A stretch of 64,000 bases of DNA, from contig NC_079332.1 of assembly GCF_029931775.1 (NCBI RefSeq), forward strand, positions 4,773,970 to 4,837,969. The letters run 5' to 3'. Under the pieces are notes generated by a model, which saw nothing but the letters and a program-made list of their open reading frames with translations, did no database searches and had not been told where the DNA came from. This document shows positions 33,786 to 45,292 of this stretch, piece by piece; position 1 is the stretch's first letter; each line of letters begins with the position of its first letter. The position numbers were made by a program, and so were the translations under genes. This DNA comes from Euleptes europaea. Taxonomy: Eukaryota > Chordata > Lepidosauria > Squamata > Sphaerodactylidae.

Positions 33786-34000
33786 TAGGGTTGGCAACTC
33801 CAGGTTGGGAAATTCCTGGAGATTTAGGGGCAGAGTCAAGGGAGGGTGGGGTGTGCGGAGGGGAGGGACTTCAGCAGGGTATAACTCTATAGAGCCCGTC
33901 CTCCAAAGCAGCCATTTTCTCCAGAACTGATCTCTGTAGTGTGCAGATCAGTTGTAATGCTGGGAGATCTCCAGGCCCCACCTGGATGTTGGCAACCCTA
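33786..34000 (+). mobile_element. MITE-1, full length
   Basis: It begins TAGGGTTGGCAACTCCAGG and ends GATGTTGGCAACCCTA. Flanks GTGTAAGT and ATGCAAGT agree at 6 of 8 positions. It sits immediately at the right target duplication of the hAT-like element before it. Confidence 0.8.
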
Positions 34001-34896
34001 TGCAAGTGGCAGAAATGAACAGAGTCCTGTGTGGGGAAGTGTTGTAAGTCTGTAAAGAAAGAAATGCATCCTTAGGGTCTCTTAAGAGGTAAGGTGCCTT
34101 GAGGAATTTGGATATTGTGAAACACATAAAGTGTCATGGGAGAGGCAGCACAGAAATTCTCTGAATAAAGATACCAGTCAAATAATCCATTAAATGACCC
34201 TGAGACCAGATGCTTGGGTGAGAATTTGAGAAACGCCGTGTGAAGGTCAGATCAAGGTCTTGGCAAGAATCTCTGCCGGGGACTCCCCGGTCCCCCAGAA
34301 CTTGGTCGGTTACCCACCAGCAGATCTTCTCCCCGTTCCTGGCGTCAAGAGGTCAGGAGATCTTTGGTGGGGCTGAAGGAGATTGAGTTTGGGAAGGTAA
34401 AGACCCAGGCAGGGATATCTACCGAGTCCCGTGAAAGAGATCGTCAGGATCACGAAGCAGCTCGGGAAGGACTGCGTTTGGTCCACCCGCGGGCATTTGT
34501 CTGCTTGCAAAGAGCTCGGTCGGACAATATCATCCGAGCCAGCATGGCTACCTTAATCAATAGCGCTTCATCCTTATACCCTGACCGGGTTCTGCAGCTA
34601 AGGTGGGAACCCCAGTTCCCCTTTGATGGGCTGCAGTGGGAACCGTGCTTGCTGAACCCAGCCTGGGGAGGTGGCATCAGGCCTCTGTATCTTGTCCCCA
34701 AAGGATGAGAAGGAGCGATGAGACTGATGATCCAGTTCTGGAACCCCATCCTTTAATTATAATTAATCCTTTAATTATAATTAACTTAATTAGAGTGTCA
34801 GTGGGCCACGAGCGCAGTACTGAACAGGCATGACAAGAAACACCCAAGAAGAACCAGTATCCATAACTAGCCTTAGAGAGATGTTACATAGCATCT
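34001..34896. other. No gene seen; short AT-rich tandem repeat
   Basis: A small duplicated unit TCCTTTAATTATAATTAA occurs at about 34,749-34,782, not far before the tRNA gene. Otherwise featureless. Confidence 0.4.
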
Positions 34897-34968
34897 GGGG
34901 GTATAGCTCAGTGGTAGAGCATTTGACTGCAGATCAAGAGGTCCCTGGTTCAAATCCAGGTGCCCCCT
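34897..34968 (+). tRNA. tRNA-Cys (GCA), intact
   Basis: It is 72 bases long. The acceptor stem GGGGGTA pairs with TGCCCCC, the discriminator is T, the A box is TAGCTCAGTGG and the B box is GGTTCAAATCC. The anticodon loop CTGCAGA has GCA at the anticodon, closed by TTTGA/TCAAG. No intron. Five T's at 34,970-34,974 form a polymerase III terminator. It lacks the SINE body that follows the tRNA-like heads elsewhere and has perfect stems, so it is a gene rather than a SINE head. Confidence 0.95.
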
Positions 34969-34969
34969 C

Positions 34970-34974
34970 TTTTT
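34970..34974 (+). terminator. Polymerase III terminator of tRNA-Cys
   Basis: TTTTT directly after the discriminator base and one intervening C. Confidence 0.85.
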
Positions 34975-34979
34975 ATTTT

Positions 34980-35735
34980 AAAGGGGAAAAAAGAGGCTTT
35001 AAGAATGCTGCTTCATCTACCTAAGTGCATTTCTACGCTTCCCTCTTCCTGAAGGATCAAAGCTGTTGACATTTACACACGTGCGCGTCTGTCAGTTTCC
35101 CGTTTGGAAATGAATCTCCCTCTCTTCTAAGGATACAGGAGCCGTGCCAGGGGAAGAAAAACAAGCAAAATAAAGACATATTTTCTGGCACGGCTGCTCT
35201 ATCCTTCTAAAACTCCTGCCTGACAGATATAAACCCAGCAGCCGAAGCGCTTCCCGTCGCCACAGAACTGCACCAGTATTGAAAGCCTCTCTTGTTGCTG
35301 TTCCTTCAGCTGCGGTCTGCCTTAAGCAGGAATTGGCAGGCAGAGCTTTTCACGGCGCAGCGTTCAGCGTGACCCCTCCATGTCGGAAACAGACTCGGCA
35401 GTGGAGCTTCTGCAGGGACATGTTCCCTAGCCCTCGAATCGAACAGCCAAGCTCGCTTCCAGAGAACAGCGGGAAGGGCTCGCTCCCAAAGCTACAACCA
35501 CCCTTGGCCCTGGCAAAGGTGCCTTTGCCAGCCGGACGGTGGACGGATACCCAAAGGAGGAGCCTTTCATGTCCTTGCATCTTCATTCTGCCAACGCTCA
35601 GGTGCCAAGCCCACCTGCTATGTGGAAAATCAGAGCCGGGGACTCCTGGCATTTTCTATTTTAACGCGGGAAAGCGGCCACAAAGAGGAAAGGGAGGAGT
35701 GCCTAGACTGGATCAGGATCTCGGCACTGGGATGA
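34980..35735. other. Repeat-free stretch, no gene recognised
   Basis: A plus-strand open frame runs 35,279 to about 35,720, but its translation is Ser/Pro/Arg-rich without a known domain and it continues into a SINE, so I do not call it a gene. Confidence 0.35.
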
Positions 35736-36040
35736 GGTCACATGAACACACGAATCTGCCTTCTACTGAATCAGACCCTTGGTCCATCGAAGTCAGTACT
35801 CAGACCATCAGGGTCTCCAGGGTCTCAGGCTCTTTCGCATCGCCTAGTCCCTTTAATTGGAGATGCTGGGGATTGAACCTGGGACCTTCTGCATGCCAAG
35901 CAGATGCTCTACCATTGAGCCACGGCCCCTCTCCAAGGCTCTCCAGGGTCGCAGGCAGAGGTCTTTCACATCACCTGCTTGCCTAGTCCCTTTAACTGGA
36001 GATGCCGGGAATTGAACCTGGGACCTTCTGCATGCTTGAG
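35736..36040 (-). mobile_element. SINE-A pair: one full and one partial copy
   Basis: The first copy covers 35,736-35,933 (CTTCTACTGAATCAGACCC to GCTCTACCATTGAGCCACG). A second partial copy follows from about 35,934 (GGCTCTCCAGGGTCGCAGGC) to GACCTTCTGCATGC at about 36,035. Confidence 0.85.
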
Positions 36041-36679
36041 GCAACAAGAGGCAAGGATGGGCCAACGGTGCCAACTTCAAAAGATCGATTTATCAAGCCT
36101 GTGAATAATTCAGCCTGGGAGTATTTATCCAGCCTGCCGAGAACCATTGGCAAAAGACTCGCTGACGCCACAAACACAAGGCACGAGACACCTAGAGCTT
36201 TTAAAATTGGTAATTTTATTAGTGAAGCTGCCATGTTGCTTGCCTTATGCTTTCTCAAAGTCCGGGAGGGTCAGCCGTAGACCAGTCACCCTGAGATTTT
36301 AAAACCCCGCAGTATCGTGGGCAGGCAGATCTGGGCTAGAGTCGGAACCGTAGGTTTCAATCCTATGGATGCTGTCCGAGGTCAGGGAGTCAAAAAGGCA
36401 ACAGAGCAGCTCCTCCGCCTTGTAAGAAAGCAAAAGAGAAGAGTCATGATGCGTCTGGAGGCTTTCAGCGCTAAGCAATTACTCGTGAGGAGCATTCCAC
36501 ATTGACTTGGATTGGCTGGCTCCGGTTTTTATCGGTGCTCTGCAACGTCATTCAACGCACACTCATGGTCCAGGAAAAATGGGCCTTCTGGCCTCTCTCG
36601 GCAATTACTCCCCCACCCGTGCCTCTGCCTCTCTTCCTTTCGCAGCTTCGCAACAATCTCTCTCAGCTGACTGAAGGCA

Positions 36680-36770
36680 ACGCTTCACCCAGCTGGCGAA
36701 GCGGGCTTTCGTCCACAAAAAAGCTTCTGCCCTGTTAAAAAGGCGTTTCAGGTGCCACGGGACTTTTTGG
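36680..36770 (+). repeat. Dispersed reptile repeat end
   Basis: GCGAAGCGGGCTTTCGTCCA, then AAGCTTCTGCCCTG and TTTCAGGTGCCACGGGAC, are the same terminal block seen at positions 1-46 and 47,430-47,476. Confidence 0.65.
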
Positions 36771-37534
36771 GGGGGTCATTTTGACTGGCCATCCCTCTGG
36801 AATCTGTAGTCGCAAACCGGGGGTCAGCCCCCCTCCCCACTCAAGATTTCCAGCTGATGAGAATCCTTCGAGCTATAACCCATTACAGGAAATTAATCTT
36901 TAGCCACGAGGGGCGACAGGATCAGAAGAGAATCAGAAATTTTACTTTGGGGTGATGCTTACATGTTCAGAAAGACCATTCATGCTATTGCTGCCTGTCA
37001 CTTTTGCCGAACACAGCGGCTTGTATTGGACAAACGCACATATCCAGAGAAGATTTACCACGGCCATTTCCTGACAGAGCCATTTTAGAAGTGCTTCGTG
37101 TCTTCACCGTTGTTGAAGAAGCCACCTGAAAACGCGTGAGCTGCAACTGCATGCTGCTCTGAGCATGTTTAGCAGCTCCTCCAGCAACCTTTAACCTCCA
37201 CCCCTTGGCAGTCAAGGCAAGGTTTCCAAAGCCCGCTTGTCCAAATTACGATCCAGTAATAAGTTGCTCTTAGTAGTCTTAAAGGTATGATTGTATTTTC
37301 CAGCTTAAAAGTATCAGGGGCATGCTTCTCAAATGATTAAAAAGCAAAAGAAATTTGCTAAGCTTTTAACCGCTAGCCAGAAATTGTAGACTAGAATGGA
37401 CAAAATTTAAAAACACATTTTGGGGGGATCTTTGGTTTGTCAATTTAGTCATGTCTGTTAATAAAGCAGGTTTTACAGCTTGAATCAACATGATTGTGCT
37501 CGTATGTTTATTAAGGTATCATAGATTTCCTGTT
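36771..37534. other. No gene seen
   Basis: AT-rich, no recognised repeat and no supportable exon. Confidence 0.4.
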
Positions 37535-37775
37535 AATTATCCAGAGGTGGTGAGCTCTCCTTCCTTGGAGGTTTTTAAGAAGAGGCTAGATGGCCATCTG
37601 TCAGCAATGCTGATTCTATAACCTTAGGCAGATCATGAGAGGGAGGGCATCTTGGCCATCTTCTGAGCATGGAGTAGGGGTCACTGAAGGCTTGGGGGGG
37701 GAGGTAGTTGTGAGTTTCCTGCATTGTGCAAGTTGGACTAGATGAACCTGTTGTTCCCTTCCATGATTCTATAAA
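37535..37775 (+). mobile_element. CR1-A 3' end
   Basis: GAGGTGGTGAGCTCTCCTTC through GATGGCCATCTGTCAGCAAT to CCTTCCATGATTCTATA. Confidence 0.85.
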
Positions 37776-38699
37776 ACTGTAACTGCAAAGTGAACCACAC
37801 TGCAGACAATACCATTTTGTGGGAGTTTTTTTGTGACAATAAAGTGAGATTATCACGAACCCATTACAGGGCTGCATGGACACTGAGGCAACCCTTCCAT
37901 ATAAATAATTCACGTGAGCTTGGGCGCTGCACTTTAAACATAACTAAAATTTTGTTTCTTTAGAACCCTCGATAATAGCAAGGGCTGCTCTCCTCCAATT
38001 CATTGTTTCTGACAGAGCTTTGGAGAAGCGGGTGCTGCCTCACCTCTGGCAGGGGCAACCCAATCGTAACTCACAGGCCTGGGCGCTCAGACCGGCCAAA
38101 CAGCTCCCGCGGAGCAGGCCGCTGAAGGCAGAACGCGCACAGCCTCTTTCCCAGGCGCTTCCCAGGGACAGTGACCCTCCTCAACGGAGCGCCGCAGTTG
38201 TGCCCGCACGAGCCATTTCCAGCCGGGCGGATTTAAGACCTCAAATCCTGCTATTTGCTGATACGGCTAATATTGTCTTAGCCCTCACGCCAGAGGTTGG
38301 CATTTTGCACACTCCTTTACGATGCGGGCGTGCAAAGATCCCACGTCCTTTCTTCGAGAGGCGATCTTGGGAGGCGGTTTCTTCTTCTGTCTCAGCGGGC
38401 ATGCAGTGATTTAAGGATGCGTTCACACCCCGGTTTTGTAAAGACACATATGTGCCTCAGTTGGTCCTGTCACACCCCAATTGCTTCTGCCTCCTCCCCG
38501 ATCAAAGCACAATTTACTGAAAATGCTTGAGAAAACAAAACAAGCCCTTACTTGGTACCCAAAAAAGGAAGTTCCATAGTCCGGGTGCCACAACGGAAAA
38601 GCCCATGTCTTTGGAACTTTCCCAGGTGACAAAGCAGGGGGGGGGTACAATTTTTGGCTCTTTCCCAACTCCGTCTTGTGTGGCTATTGTTGTCTTGAT

Positions 38700-38768
38700 A
38701 TAGAAGAAGAAGAGTTGGTTTTTGTATGCCGACTTTCTCTACCACTTAAGGAAGAATCAAACCGGCTT
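38700..38768 (-). mobile_element. SINE-B tail fragment
   Basis: AGAAGAGTTGGTTTTTGTAT to AGAATCAAACCGGCTT, then it stops abruptly. It is preceded from about 38,565 by the unclassified AGTTCCATAGTCCGGGTGCC repeat. Confidence 0.75.
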
Positions 38769-38989
38769 TGCTGGTGGCTTTGCGACTGACATGAGGGCCA
38801 GCCCATCCGCGCAGCACAAATAAAGCTTCCTGCTGAAAGTCAGAAGAGGCACGTTTCCGCTGAGCCGGCTCTAGGCATCTGACTGAAATCAAATGTGGCA
38901 AGTCTGCACGATTGTGCACATTCTCACACTGCCGAGGGTCATGCCTCTTCTCCATTCTGCATGGTGCCCAGCAGAATGCTGATAAGACA

Positions 38990-39090
38990 AATGTGCCGCC
39001 AAGTCACAGCCAACTCACGGCAGCCCCTTCCTGAGGGCATTCCAGGCACGAAATGAGCAAAGGCCATTGGCCGTTGCCTTCCTCCACTTA
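38990..39090 (-). mobile_element. 5S-SINE tail fragment
   Basis: GCCGCCAAGTCACAGCCAAC and GGCATTCCAGGCACGAAATG followed by TTGGCCGTTGCCTTCC match the reversed tail half of the 5S SINE. The 5S part is missing. Confidence 0.6.
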
Positions 39091-39105
39091 TCATCCCCAG
39101 TCTTC

Positions 39106-39740
39106 CTTGAAGAAGAAGAGTTGGTTTTTATACGCCAACTTTCTCTACCACTTAAGGAAGAATCAAACCAGCTTACAATCACCTTCCAGCCAGCGTGGTA
39201 TAGTGGTTAAGAGCGGTGGTTTGGAGCGGTGGAGTCTGATCTGGAGAACTGTGTTCGATTCCCCCACTCCTCCACATGAGTGGTGGAGGCTAATCTGGTG
39301 AACTGGATTCGTTTCCTGCTCCTCCACACAAAGCCAGCTGGGTGACCTTGGGCTAGTCACAGCTCTCTCAGCCCCACCTACATCACAAGGTGACTGTTGT
39401 GTCTGTGGTGGGGAGGGGAAGAGAAAGGTGATTGTAAACCGGTTTGATTCCGCCTTAAGTGGTAGAGAAAGTCGGCATTTAAACCAACTCTTCTTCTTCT
39501 TCCCCTCCCCACAACAGACACTTTGTGAGGTAGGTGGGGCCGAGAGAACTCTTAATAGAACTGTGACTAGCCCAAGGTCACCCAGCTGGCTTCATCTGGA
39601 GAAGTGGAGAAACAAATCCGGTTCCCCAGATTAGCGTCTGCCGCTCATGTAGAGGAGTGGGGAATCAAACCCAGTTCTCCAGATTAGAGTCCAGCGCTCG
39701 TAACCACCACTCCTAACCACCACACCACGCTGGCTCTCAC
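39106..39740 (-). mobile_element. SINE-B interrupted by a second SINE-B in opposite orientation
   Basis: The outer reverse copy runs from GAAGAAGAAGAGTTGG to TTACAATCACCTTCC and resumes with CCCTCCCCACAACAGACAC, ending CACCACGCTGGCTCTC. Between them at about 39,188-39,500 is a plus copy from CCAGCGTGGTATAGTGG to AACCAACTCTTCTTCTTC. Confidence 0.85.
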
Positions 39741-40138
39741 GCTTGGTGGTCTCCCCTCCAAGTGTTGATCATGGCGGACCCTGCTTAGCTCCCAAGCCCT
39801 GATGACCTCCGGCCAACCTAAGCTTATCGGGCTGCTAGAATGCGGATACCCAAAAACCCTTTAGTGGTCAATCTAACTGTAGCAGGAGTCGTGTTGCCAA
39901 CTTTTTCCTCTTTCGCAGCAGCTGTACCTTTTAACAGCTGCCCGGCGGTTTTCCTGGTGTGGAGACAACCGATAGCCCAGGCCTTACTCGCTAACCCGCT
40001 GTGCATCAAACTACAGTTAAAGGCAGAGGGCTGGACTTGGGAAAAAAGATGGTAACCCTCTGAGAATTAGCAGCGGAAGAAGAAACGGGAAAAAACACAC
40101 AAACACACGTGAATAAGCTGCGGAAGCATTGGACTTAC

Positions 40139-40208
40139 CTGTTTCTCGGTTTTCGGATAAAGAAGATGTTGCATGCAATCCAACGCAGGCTGTTTCTGAC
40201 AGTAATCG
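40139..40208 (-). CDS. Candidate coding exon, possibly of the NDK-like gene
   Basis: The minus strand has a clean acceptor (CCCCCCAG) and a consensus donor (AAACAG|GTAAGT) 70 bases apart. One reading gives DYCQKQPALDCMQHLLYPK and TEKQ. It starts with one base and ends in phase 0, so it fits in frame onto the exon ending at 46,596, which leaves two bases of a codon. A second frame is also open, and the exon is 6.4 kb from its would-be neighbour, so the assignment is tentative. Confidence 0.5.
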
Positions 40209-40676
40209 CTGGGGGGGGCAGATAAAGAAGAAAAAAACACAAACATTAAATGGCGGCAGAATCTGTCAGTGCCTGGAGATGAACTAAGCTGTGGAGAGGG
40301 CAGCGGTCTCTACCAGTTGCTTTGGCCGAGCATCTGCTCAATGAACCGCCTCACCCGGCTCAGTCCAGGGGTCAAGGAGAGCTTTGTGGAAATGGATAGT
40401 AGATTTTTAAAAAAGCAATCCTTCAGACCTGCCGTGATGACCTGCCTTGTAATAAGAAACACAGAGAAAAGCAAGAAGAGGGGGGGGGGAGGGGGGAAAG
40501 AAAGCGGAGGTGAAATTTTAAACAGCAGTTTTTAGGATGAGAGCTACTCATTCAAGAAGGGATCGGAAAGCACCGTGGTCGAGTTCTGCGGACTGGCAGT
40601 CTTTTGAAGATCCTCGGCCTGCAAGAGAGCCCGTATGATTTTCAGGTGTGTGACTCCTTCCCCTTATCTGAACAAC
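40209..40676. other. No gene seen
   Basis: Contains a G-run-rich purine stretch near 40,480-40,500. Nothing else recognised. Confidence 0.35.
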
Positions 40677-40885
40677 GCCAGCGCGGTGCTAGTTAGAGTG
40701 CTGGACTATGAACAAAAGAGTTCTGGATTCACCTGCCACGGAAGCTCGCCGGATGGTCTTGAGCTGGGCACTTTCTCAGCCTAAACTACCTTGCAGGGTT
40801 GCTGTAGGACACAGTGAGGAGGGGGAGAGACCTACTTGCTGTCTTCGGCTCCTTAGAGGAAAGGCAGGATAAAAACGTAAAGACA
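40677..40885 (+). mobile_element. SINE-C, diverged
   Basis: GCGGTGCTAGTTAGAGTGCT and GGACTATGAAC form the head. TTGCAGGGTTGCTGTAGGAC and GAAAGGCAGGATAAAAACG form the tail. A tail-only piece of the same family is at 41,700-41,800. Confidence 0.7.
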
Positions 40886-42585
40886 ACTAGGTAAACCCCA
40901 TCCTTGCTTTTAGAACATAGATGTGAATTCATTGGGGACCCGTTTTGCCTTTCAACGCCGAATCTCAAAGGGAATGTCGATTGGGTACCTTTTTGTACTG
41001 GATTAACACCTTGCATGAAACGCTCATCAATGCCAACAGTGGGAGCGTTTCAGATGGCCAGCAGGAGATTGCTTGATACAATCCCTCCATGCAGAAAACC
41101 AGCATCTCAGGAAAAGGGATTCCAACTTGCTTAGCATGCTAGTTTCTATGCGTTGGGACTCCCCACCTCCCCACAAGATGTAAATTTGTACGCGCCACCC
41201 CTTTCCACGCTGCTTTTCATGGAGGACTGTAATGAGTAGTGAGCCCCTAGGATTCTTAAGGCTGAACCAATTAGTGAGGAGACTTAAGAGGGATTACTGG
41301 TGCCCCCTGCTGCCAGAAGCAGGCATTTAAATTGAAGCTTATCCTAGATTAGGATGGAGTGAACTGCCTTATCGATCGTTTGGTAAAGAATTCATAATTT
41401 GATGTTCTGTTCACACAGATGATGTTAAAAGGGCTGTTTGCATCGCTGATCCACTTTGTCTAACCTTTTCTTTATCCCTTAGAAGCTCCTTGATCCATTG
41501 ATCTTGAGCAGCGTAAATCTAATGTTTAAAGGATATAAGGACTGAAATAAATCTTGCCACCGACAACGTAGCCTTGGGATCCTTGTCACTTAATAAAAAA
41601 GGCATTATGTCAGACACAGAGGCATTGGATTTATATGTTAAGAGGGGAGAGAGATAACGTGATCTAAGTTGCTCATAAAAGCGGCATCCCAAGCTTTGTC
41701 TAACCCACCTCACAGGGTTGCTGGGAGGATAAAACAGGGGGGTGAGAACCATGCTCGCTTCCCTGAACTCCAAGAAGGAAAGGCAGGACAGAAAAGGTAA
41801 TGGTCCCGGGGTTTCTGGAAGCAGGACCGAGATGGCTTTCTCCCGCCCTCCCTTTCCACTCAGTTCACCTTTCCAGGGACCTGAGTGGCGTACTTTCCTC
41901 CTCGATGCCTGTCATGTGATCGCCACGAATCCAGCAGCATTTTGCAGAAACTGCTTCCACCCTCCCTTCCCCACTCAACTCCACTTATTTGGACAAGAGG
42001 GATTCCCGCGTATCCTTTGCTTTGGAAAAAGCCCGGCCGGCCGCTTCCCCCTAGGGGCTCTGCAGCAAGGAACAACAACAACCAAAAAAACCGAGTGCTC
42101 CTGACAAGCTTGGAACGCATGCTCGCTCTGAGAAGAAACTACCCCGAAAAAAAGCTCGGGAGACGCCGGCGTGTCCTTACCTGACACCGCTCTGCCAGGG
42201 GTGGCTTATGACAAGAATTAATCGGCTCGGAACGGCTAAAGGGGATGCCTACGCCAGTTGGGTTTTATTTTGCGGCCCACCTGGCTGCCTTTCCTCCCCC
42301 CCCCCCCGCAGAGTCGTCCTGGAGGGAGTAAACTGGGGTCTTTGCCCCACCGGTTCAGACCCCCCAAGCGGGGCTCTTGTGACTGAAGACACCTCCGCAC
42401 ATGGAGAGCTGGCATGTCAAGAAACAGGGTCGCAGCCTAGAGTTTTCCCCGGCATGGTACATTTCTACATTTGGGAACCTCGCGGAGGAATGTTCGGTTA
42501 CTGGAGCCTCTGCCTCTCGCAGTCGGAAAGGGAGTGGCTCAGGGGCACATTTGCAATCTTGGCAAGAATGGAGATAGTGACTTGC
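40886..42585. other. No gene confirmed; weak possible exon
   Basis: At 42,179-42,233 the minus strand has TTTAG and CAG|GTAAGG bounding about 55 open bases. It is short, open in two frames and without recognisable content, so it is not called. A C run lies near 42,297-42,307. Confidence 0.3.
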
Positions 42586-42589
42586 AAGG

Positions 42590-42782
42590 AGGTGCTGTGG
42601 CCGTCTGCTTGGCATGCCGGTCCCAGGTTCCATCCCCGGCATCTCCAGTTAAAGGGACCAGGCAAGTAGGTGATGTGAATAGACCCCTGCCTGAGACCCT
42701 GGAGAGCCGCTGCCGGTCTGAGTAGACAATACTGACTCTGATGGACCAAGGGTCTGATTCAGTACAAGGCAGCTTCATGTGA
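42590..42782 (+). mobile_element. SINE-A
   Basis: GGTCCCAGGTTCCATCCCCG through GGACCAAGGGTCTGATTCAG to GGCAGCTTCATGTGAGG. Confidence 0.85.
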
Positions 42783-42805
42783 GGTACTCCTTCTAACGGG
42801 AAGCC

Positions 42806-43008
42806 GAACCTAGGGCTACCAACCTCCAGGTGTGGCCTGGAGATCTCCTGGAATTACAACTGATCTTCAGGTGACAGGGTTCGGTTCCCCTGGAGAAAAT
42901 GGCTGCTTTACGGCATTATACCCTACCTTCCCCTCCTCAAACCCCATCCTCCCCAGGCTCCACCCCCCCTAAATCTCCAGGAATTTCTCAACCCGGAGAG
43001 GGCAGAAG
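42806..43008 (-). mobile_element. MITE-1
   Basis: It begins CTAGGGCTACCAACCTCCAG. The right end is eroded after TTTCTCAACCCGGAGAGGGC. CCTGGAGAAAATGGCTGC lies inside. Confidence 0.75.
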
Positions 43009-43945
43009 CCCCTCCTCCCAAGTTGCTCAGACCAGCTAGCAAGCCTGACTTGGAAACCTCGCTTGGGTTGCCCAGAGAGCGGCCTGTCGTGCTCAGGCCC
43101 AACTGTGGCCAAGAGGCTTCCCTGCTGGCGTGGTGGTGGTGGGGGAATCTCCCTGCAGTGACCGCCTTTGGCTCCTGCTTCCGATCTATGACAACGATGG
43201 CACCCCATCTGATTTAGCCTGAAATTTCTACAGGCTCAGGGCAGGGTGGAATCTCCCCCCACCCCATCCCCGGCGATTCTCCGTTGGTGCCGAGGAACCG
43301 AAGAGGTTAAACTTAAAAGCGCCGATCTTTGATGTAGAGATTTTTGTTCACAGCAAACGCCCCGAACTTGGTGGGTTTCCCCCACCCCCAAGAAGCGTAT
43401 TGATTCAGCGGGCGGATTCTGAAAGGGAGCCTTTCTTTTGCCGATCCCCGTAGCTATGCAACCCTCAGCAGGCACTCTCTCAAAGCGCCCCTTTTCTGTG
43501 TCCTTGAGAGAGGGGCTTTTCGCTCCGCCGCTTGGAACCTGCCTCTTCTGTGGCCTCCGGAACTAAGAGCCCTCCAGTGATGCTGACTCATCAAACGGCT
43601 CCATATTGATAAATAATGGAGGGGACCTTGGCTTTGCGATCAAGAAGCGCCGGGGCGACGAGGGGGCGGGAGAGAAGACGGAGCGAGAGCGCGGGATCGA
43701 CCCGAATCGGGAAAAGATGCACGTGAGAGATCAGCGTGGCTCCCTGAGCTTCGTGGCTGTTAGCCACGCTGACTAAGGGTGGAACTCCCATGCTCAGAAG
43801 CAGTGTACCTCTGATGTGGGAGGCAAAGAAAGGATCATCAGGAAGAATCTGCCTGGAGGCTGCTGGGTGGTGTTGAAAAAAAGGTTGCTACGTGGGAGGA
43901 AAGACCAACCAAGTATTGCGAGCTGAAATTAAAAATTTGGGTCTA
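43009..43945. other. No gene seen; repeat-free GC-rich part
   Basis: 43,500-43,800 is GC-rich with CpG and repeat-free. A short promoter or enhancer is possible, but I see nothing decisive. Confidence 0.3.
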
Positions 43946-43947
43946 AG

Positions 43948-44254
43948 AAGAAGAGTTGGTTTTTATATGCCGATTTTCTCTACCACTTAACGGAGACTCA
44001 AACCGGCTTACAATCACCTTCCCTTCCCCTCCCCACAACAGACACCCTGTGAGAGAGGTGGGGCTAAGAGAGCTGTGACTAGCCCAAGCTCACCCAGCTG
44101 GCTTCGTGTGTAGGGGTGGGGAAACACATCCAGTTCACCAGATTAGCCTCCGCCGCTCATGTGGAGGAGCGGGGGATCAAACCCGGTTCTCCAGATCAGA
44201 TTCCACCGCTCCAAACCACAGCTCTTAACCACTACACCATGCTGGCTCTCTAGT
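43948..44254 (-). mobile_element. SINE-B, full length
   Basis: AAGAAGAGTTGGTTTTTATA to ACACCATGCTGGCTCTC. Confidence 0.9.
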
Positions 44255-44289
44255 TTTGCTCATCAGTCCGTGACGGGATGTGCTTCAGG

Positions 44290-44420
44290 GAGGGGCCATG
44301 GCTCAGTGGTAGAGCATCTGCTTGACACATAGAAGGTCCCAAGTTCAATCCCTGGCATCTCCAGTTAAAAGGATTTGGTAGTGGGAAATGGGAAAGACCT
44401 GGAGAGCTGCTGCCAGGTGG
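44290..44420 (+). mobile_element. SINE-A, truncated
   Basis: AGGGGCCATGGCTCAGTGGT, AGAGCATCTGCTTGACAC and AGTTCAATCCCTGGCATC. The second half is lost after about 44,420. Confidence 0.8.
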
Positions 44421-44604
44421 CATAGATGGCTAAAGACCAGCCACTGGTGGTCGCTGCCCCTCTGACCTGATTGCAAGGGTGGCCAGCCTTGTAACCAAAC
44501 ACAACATGCAAAGCATACGGATGCAAACGTAAATACACTCAAATAATGCTTTTGCGGCATCTAATCAACGTGCCCATTGGCAACATGGGGAGGGGAGAGA
44601 GACA

Positions 44605-44816
44605 CATGAACACATGAAGCTGCCTTATACTGAATCAGACCCTTGGTCCATCGAAGTCAGTATTGTCTACTCAGACCTGCAGGGGCTCTCCAGGGTCTCA
44701 GGCAGAGGTCTTTCCCCATCGCCTACTTGCCTAGTGCCTTTACCTGGAGATGCCGCGAATTGAACCCGGGACCTTCTGCATGCCAAGCAGATGCTCTACC
44801 ACTGAGCCACAGCCTA
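44605..44816 (-). mobile_element. SINE-A, full length
   Basis: ACACATGAAGCTGCCTTATA to GCTCTACCACTGAGCCAC. Confidence 0.9.
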
Positions 44817-44961
44817 TCAGTGAGGGAACCGAAAGTCATAGCAGGGGTCTATAAAAAAAACGGAAAATAAAAATGGAGCGATGAACGATTTTGCAGGTGT
44901 TGGTTTTTCAGAAACAAGACGGGGTCCATTCAGGACTCCAAGACCAGGGGCAGAAACATAG

Positions 44962-45205
44962 AAGCACCTTCCGCGTTTTTATCCTGCCTTTCCTCCCAAG
45001 AGCTCTTAGGAGCATGCCCAGTTGTGCCCTCCCTCGCTTTGGTTCCTCACAACCACCCTGTGAGGTAGGCTAGGCTGAGAGGGAATGACTGGTCTGTGCC
45101 CGCCCCAGTGAGGTTCACGGCTGCATGGGGCTTTGAACCTCGGGGGGGGGGGTCCCGGATCCTGGCCCAGCCCACGAACCAATAACACTGCGCTGGCTCT
45201 TCTTC
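44962..45205 (-). mobile_element. SINE-C
   Basis: TTTTTATCCTGCCTTTCCTC, ACAACCACCCTGTGAGGTAG and CACTGCGCTGGCTCTTC. Confidence 0.7.
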
Positions 45206-45292
45206 CTCACTACGAAGGAAAAGAAAGCAAGAGCAAAAAGCCAGATAACACAGCATGAGTTTCATTGCTGCCTGGTGAGGGTGGTGATACTG

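Noticed and set aside
35279-35986. 235-codon plus-strand frame
   Set aside because: The last third is SINE-A. The unique part shows no domain or splice signals.
42179-42233. Possible 55-base minus-strand exon
   Set aside because: Open in more than one frame and without recognisable content. The donor alone is not enough.
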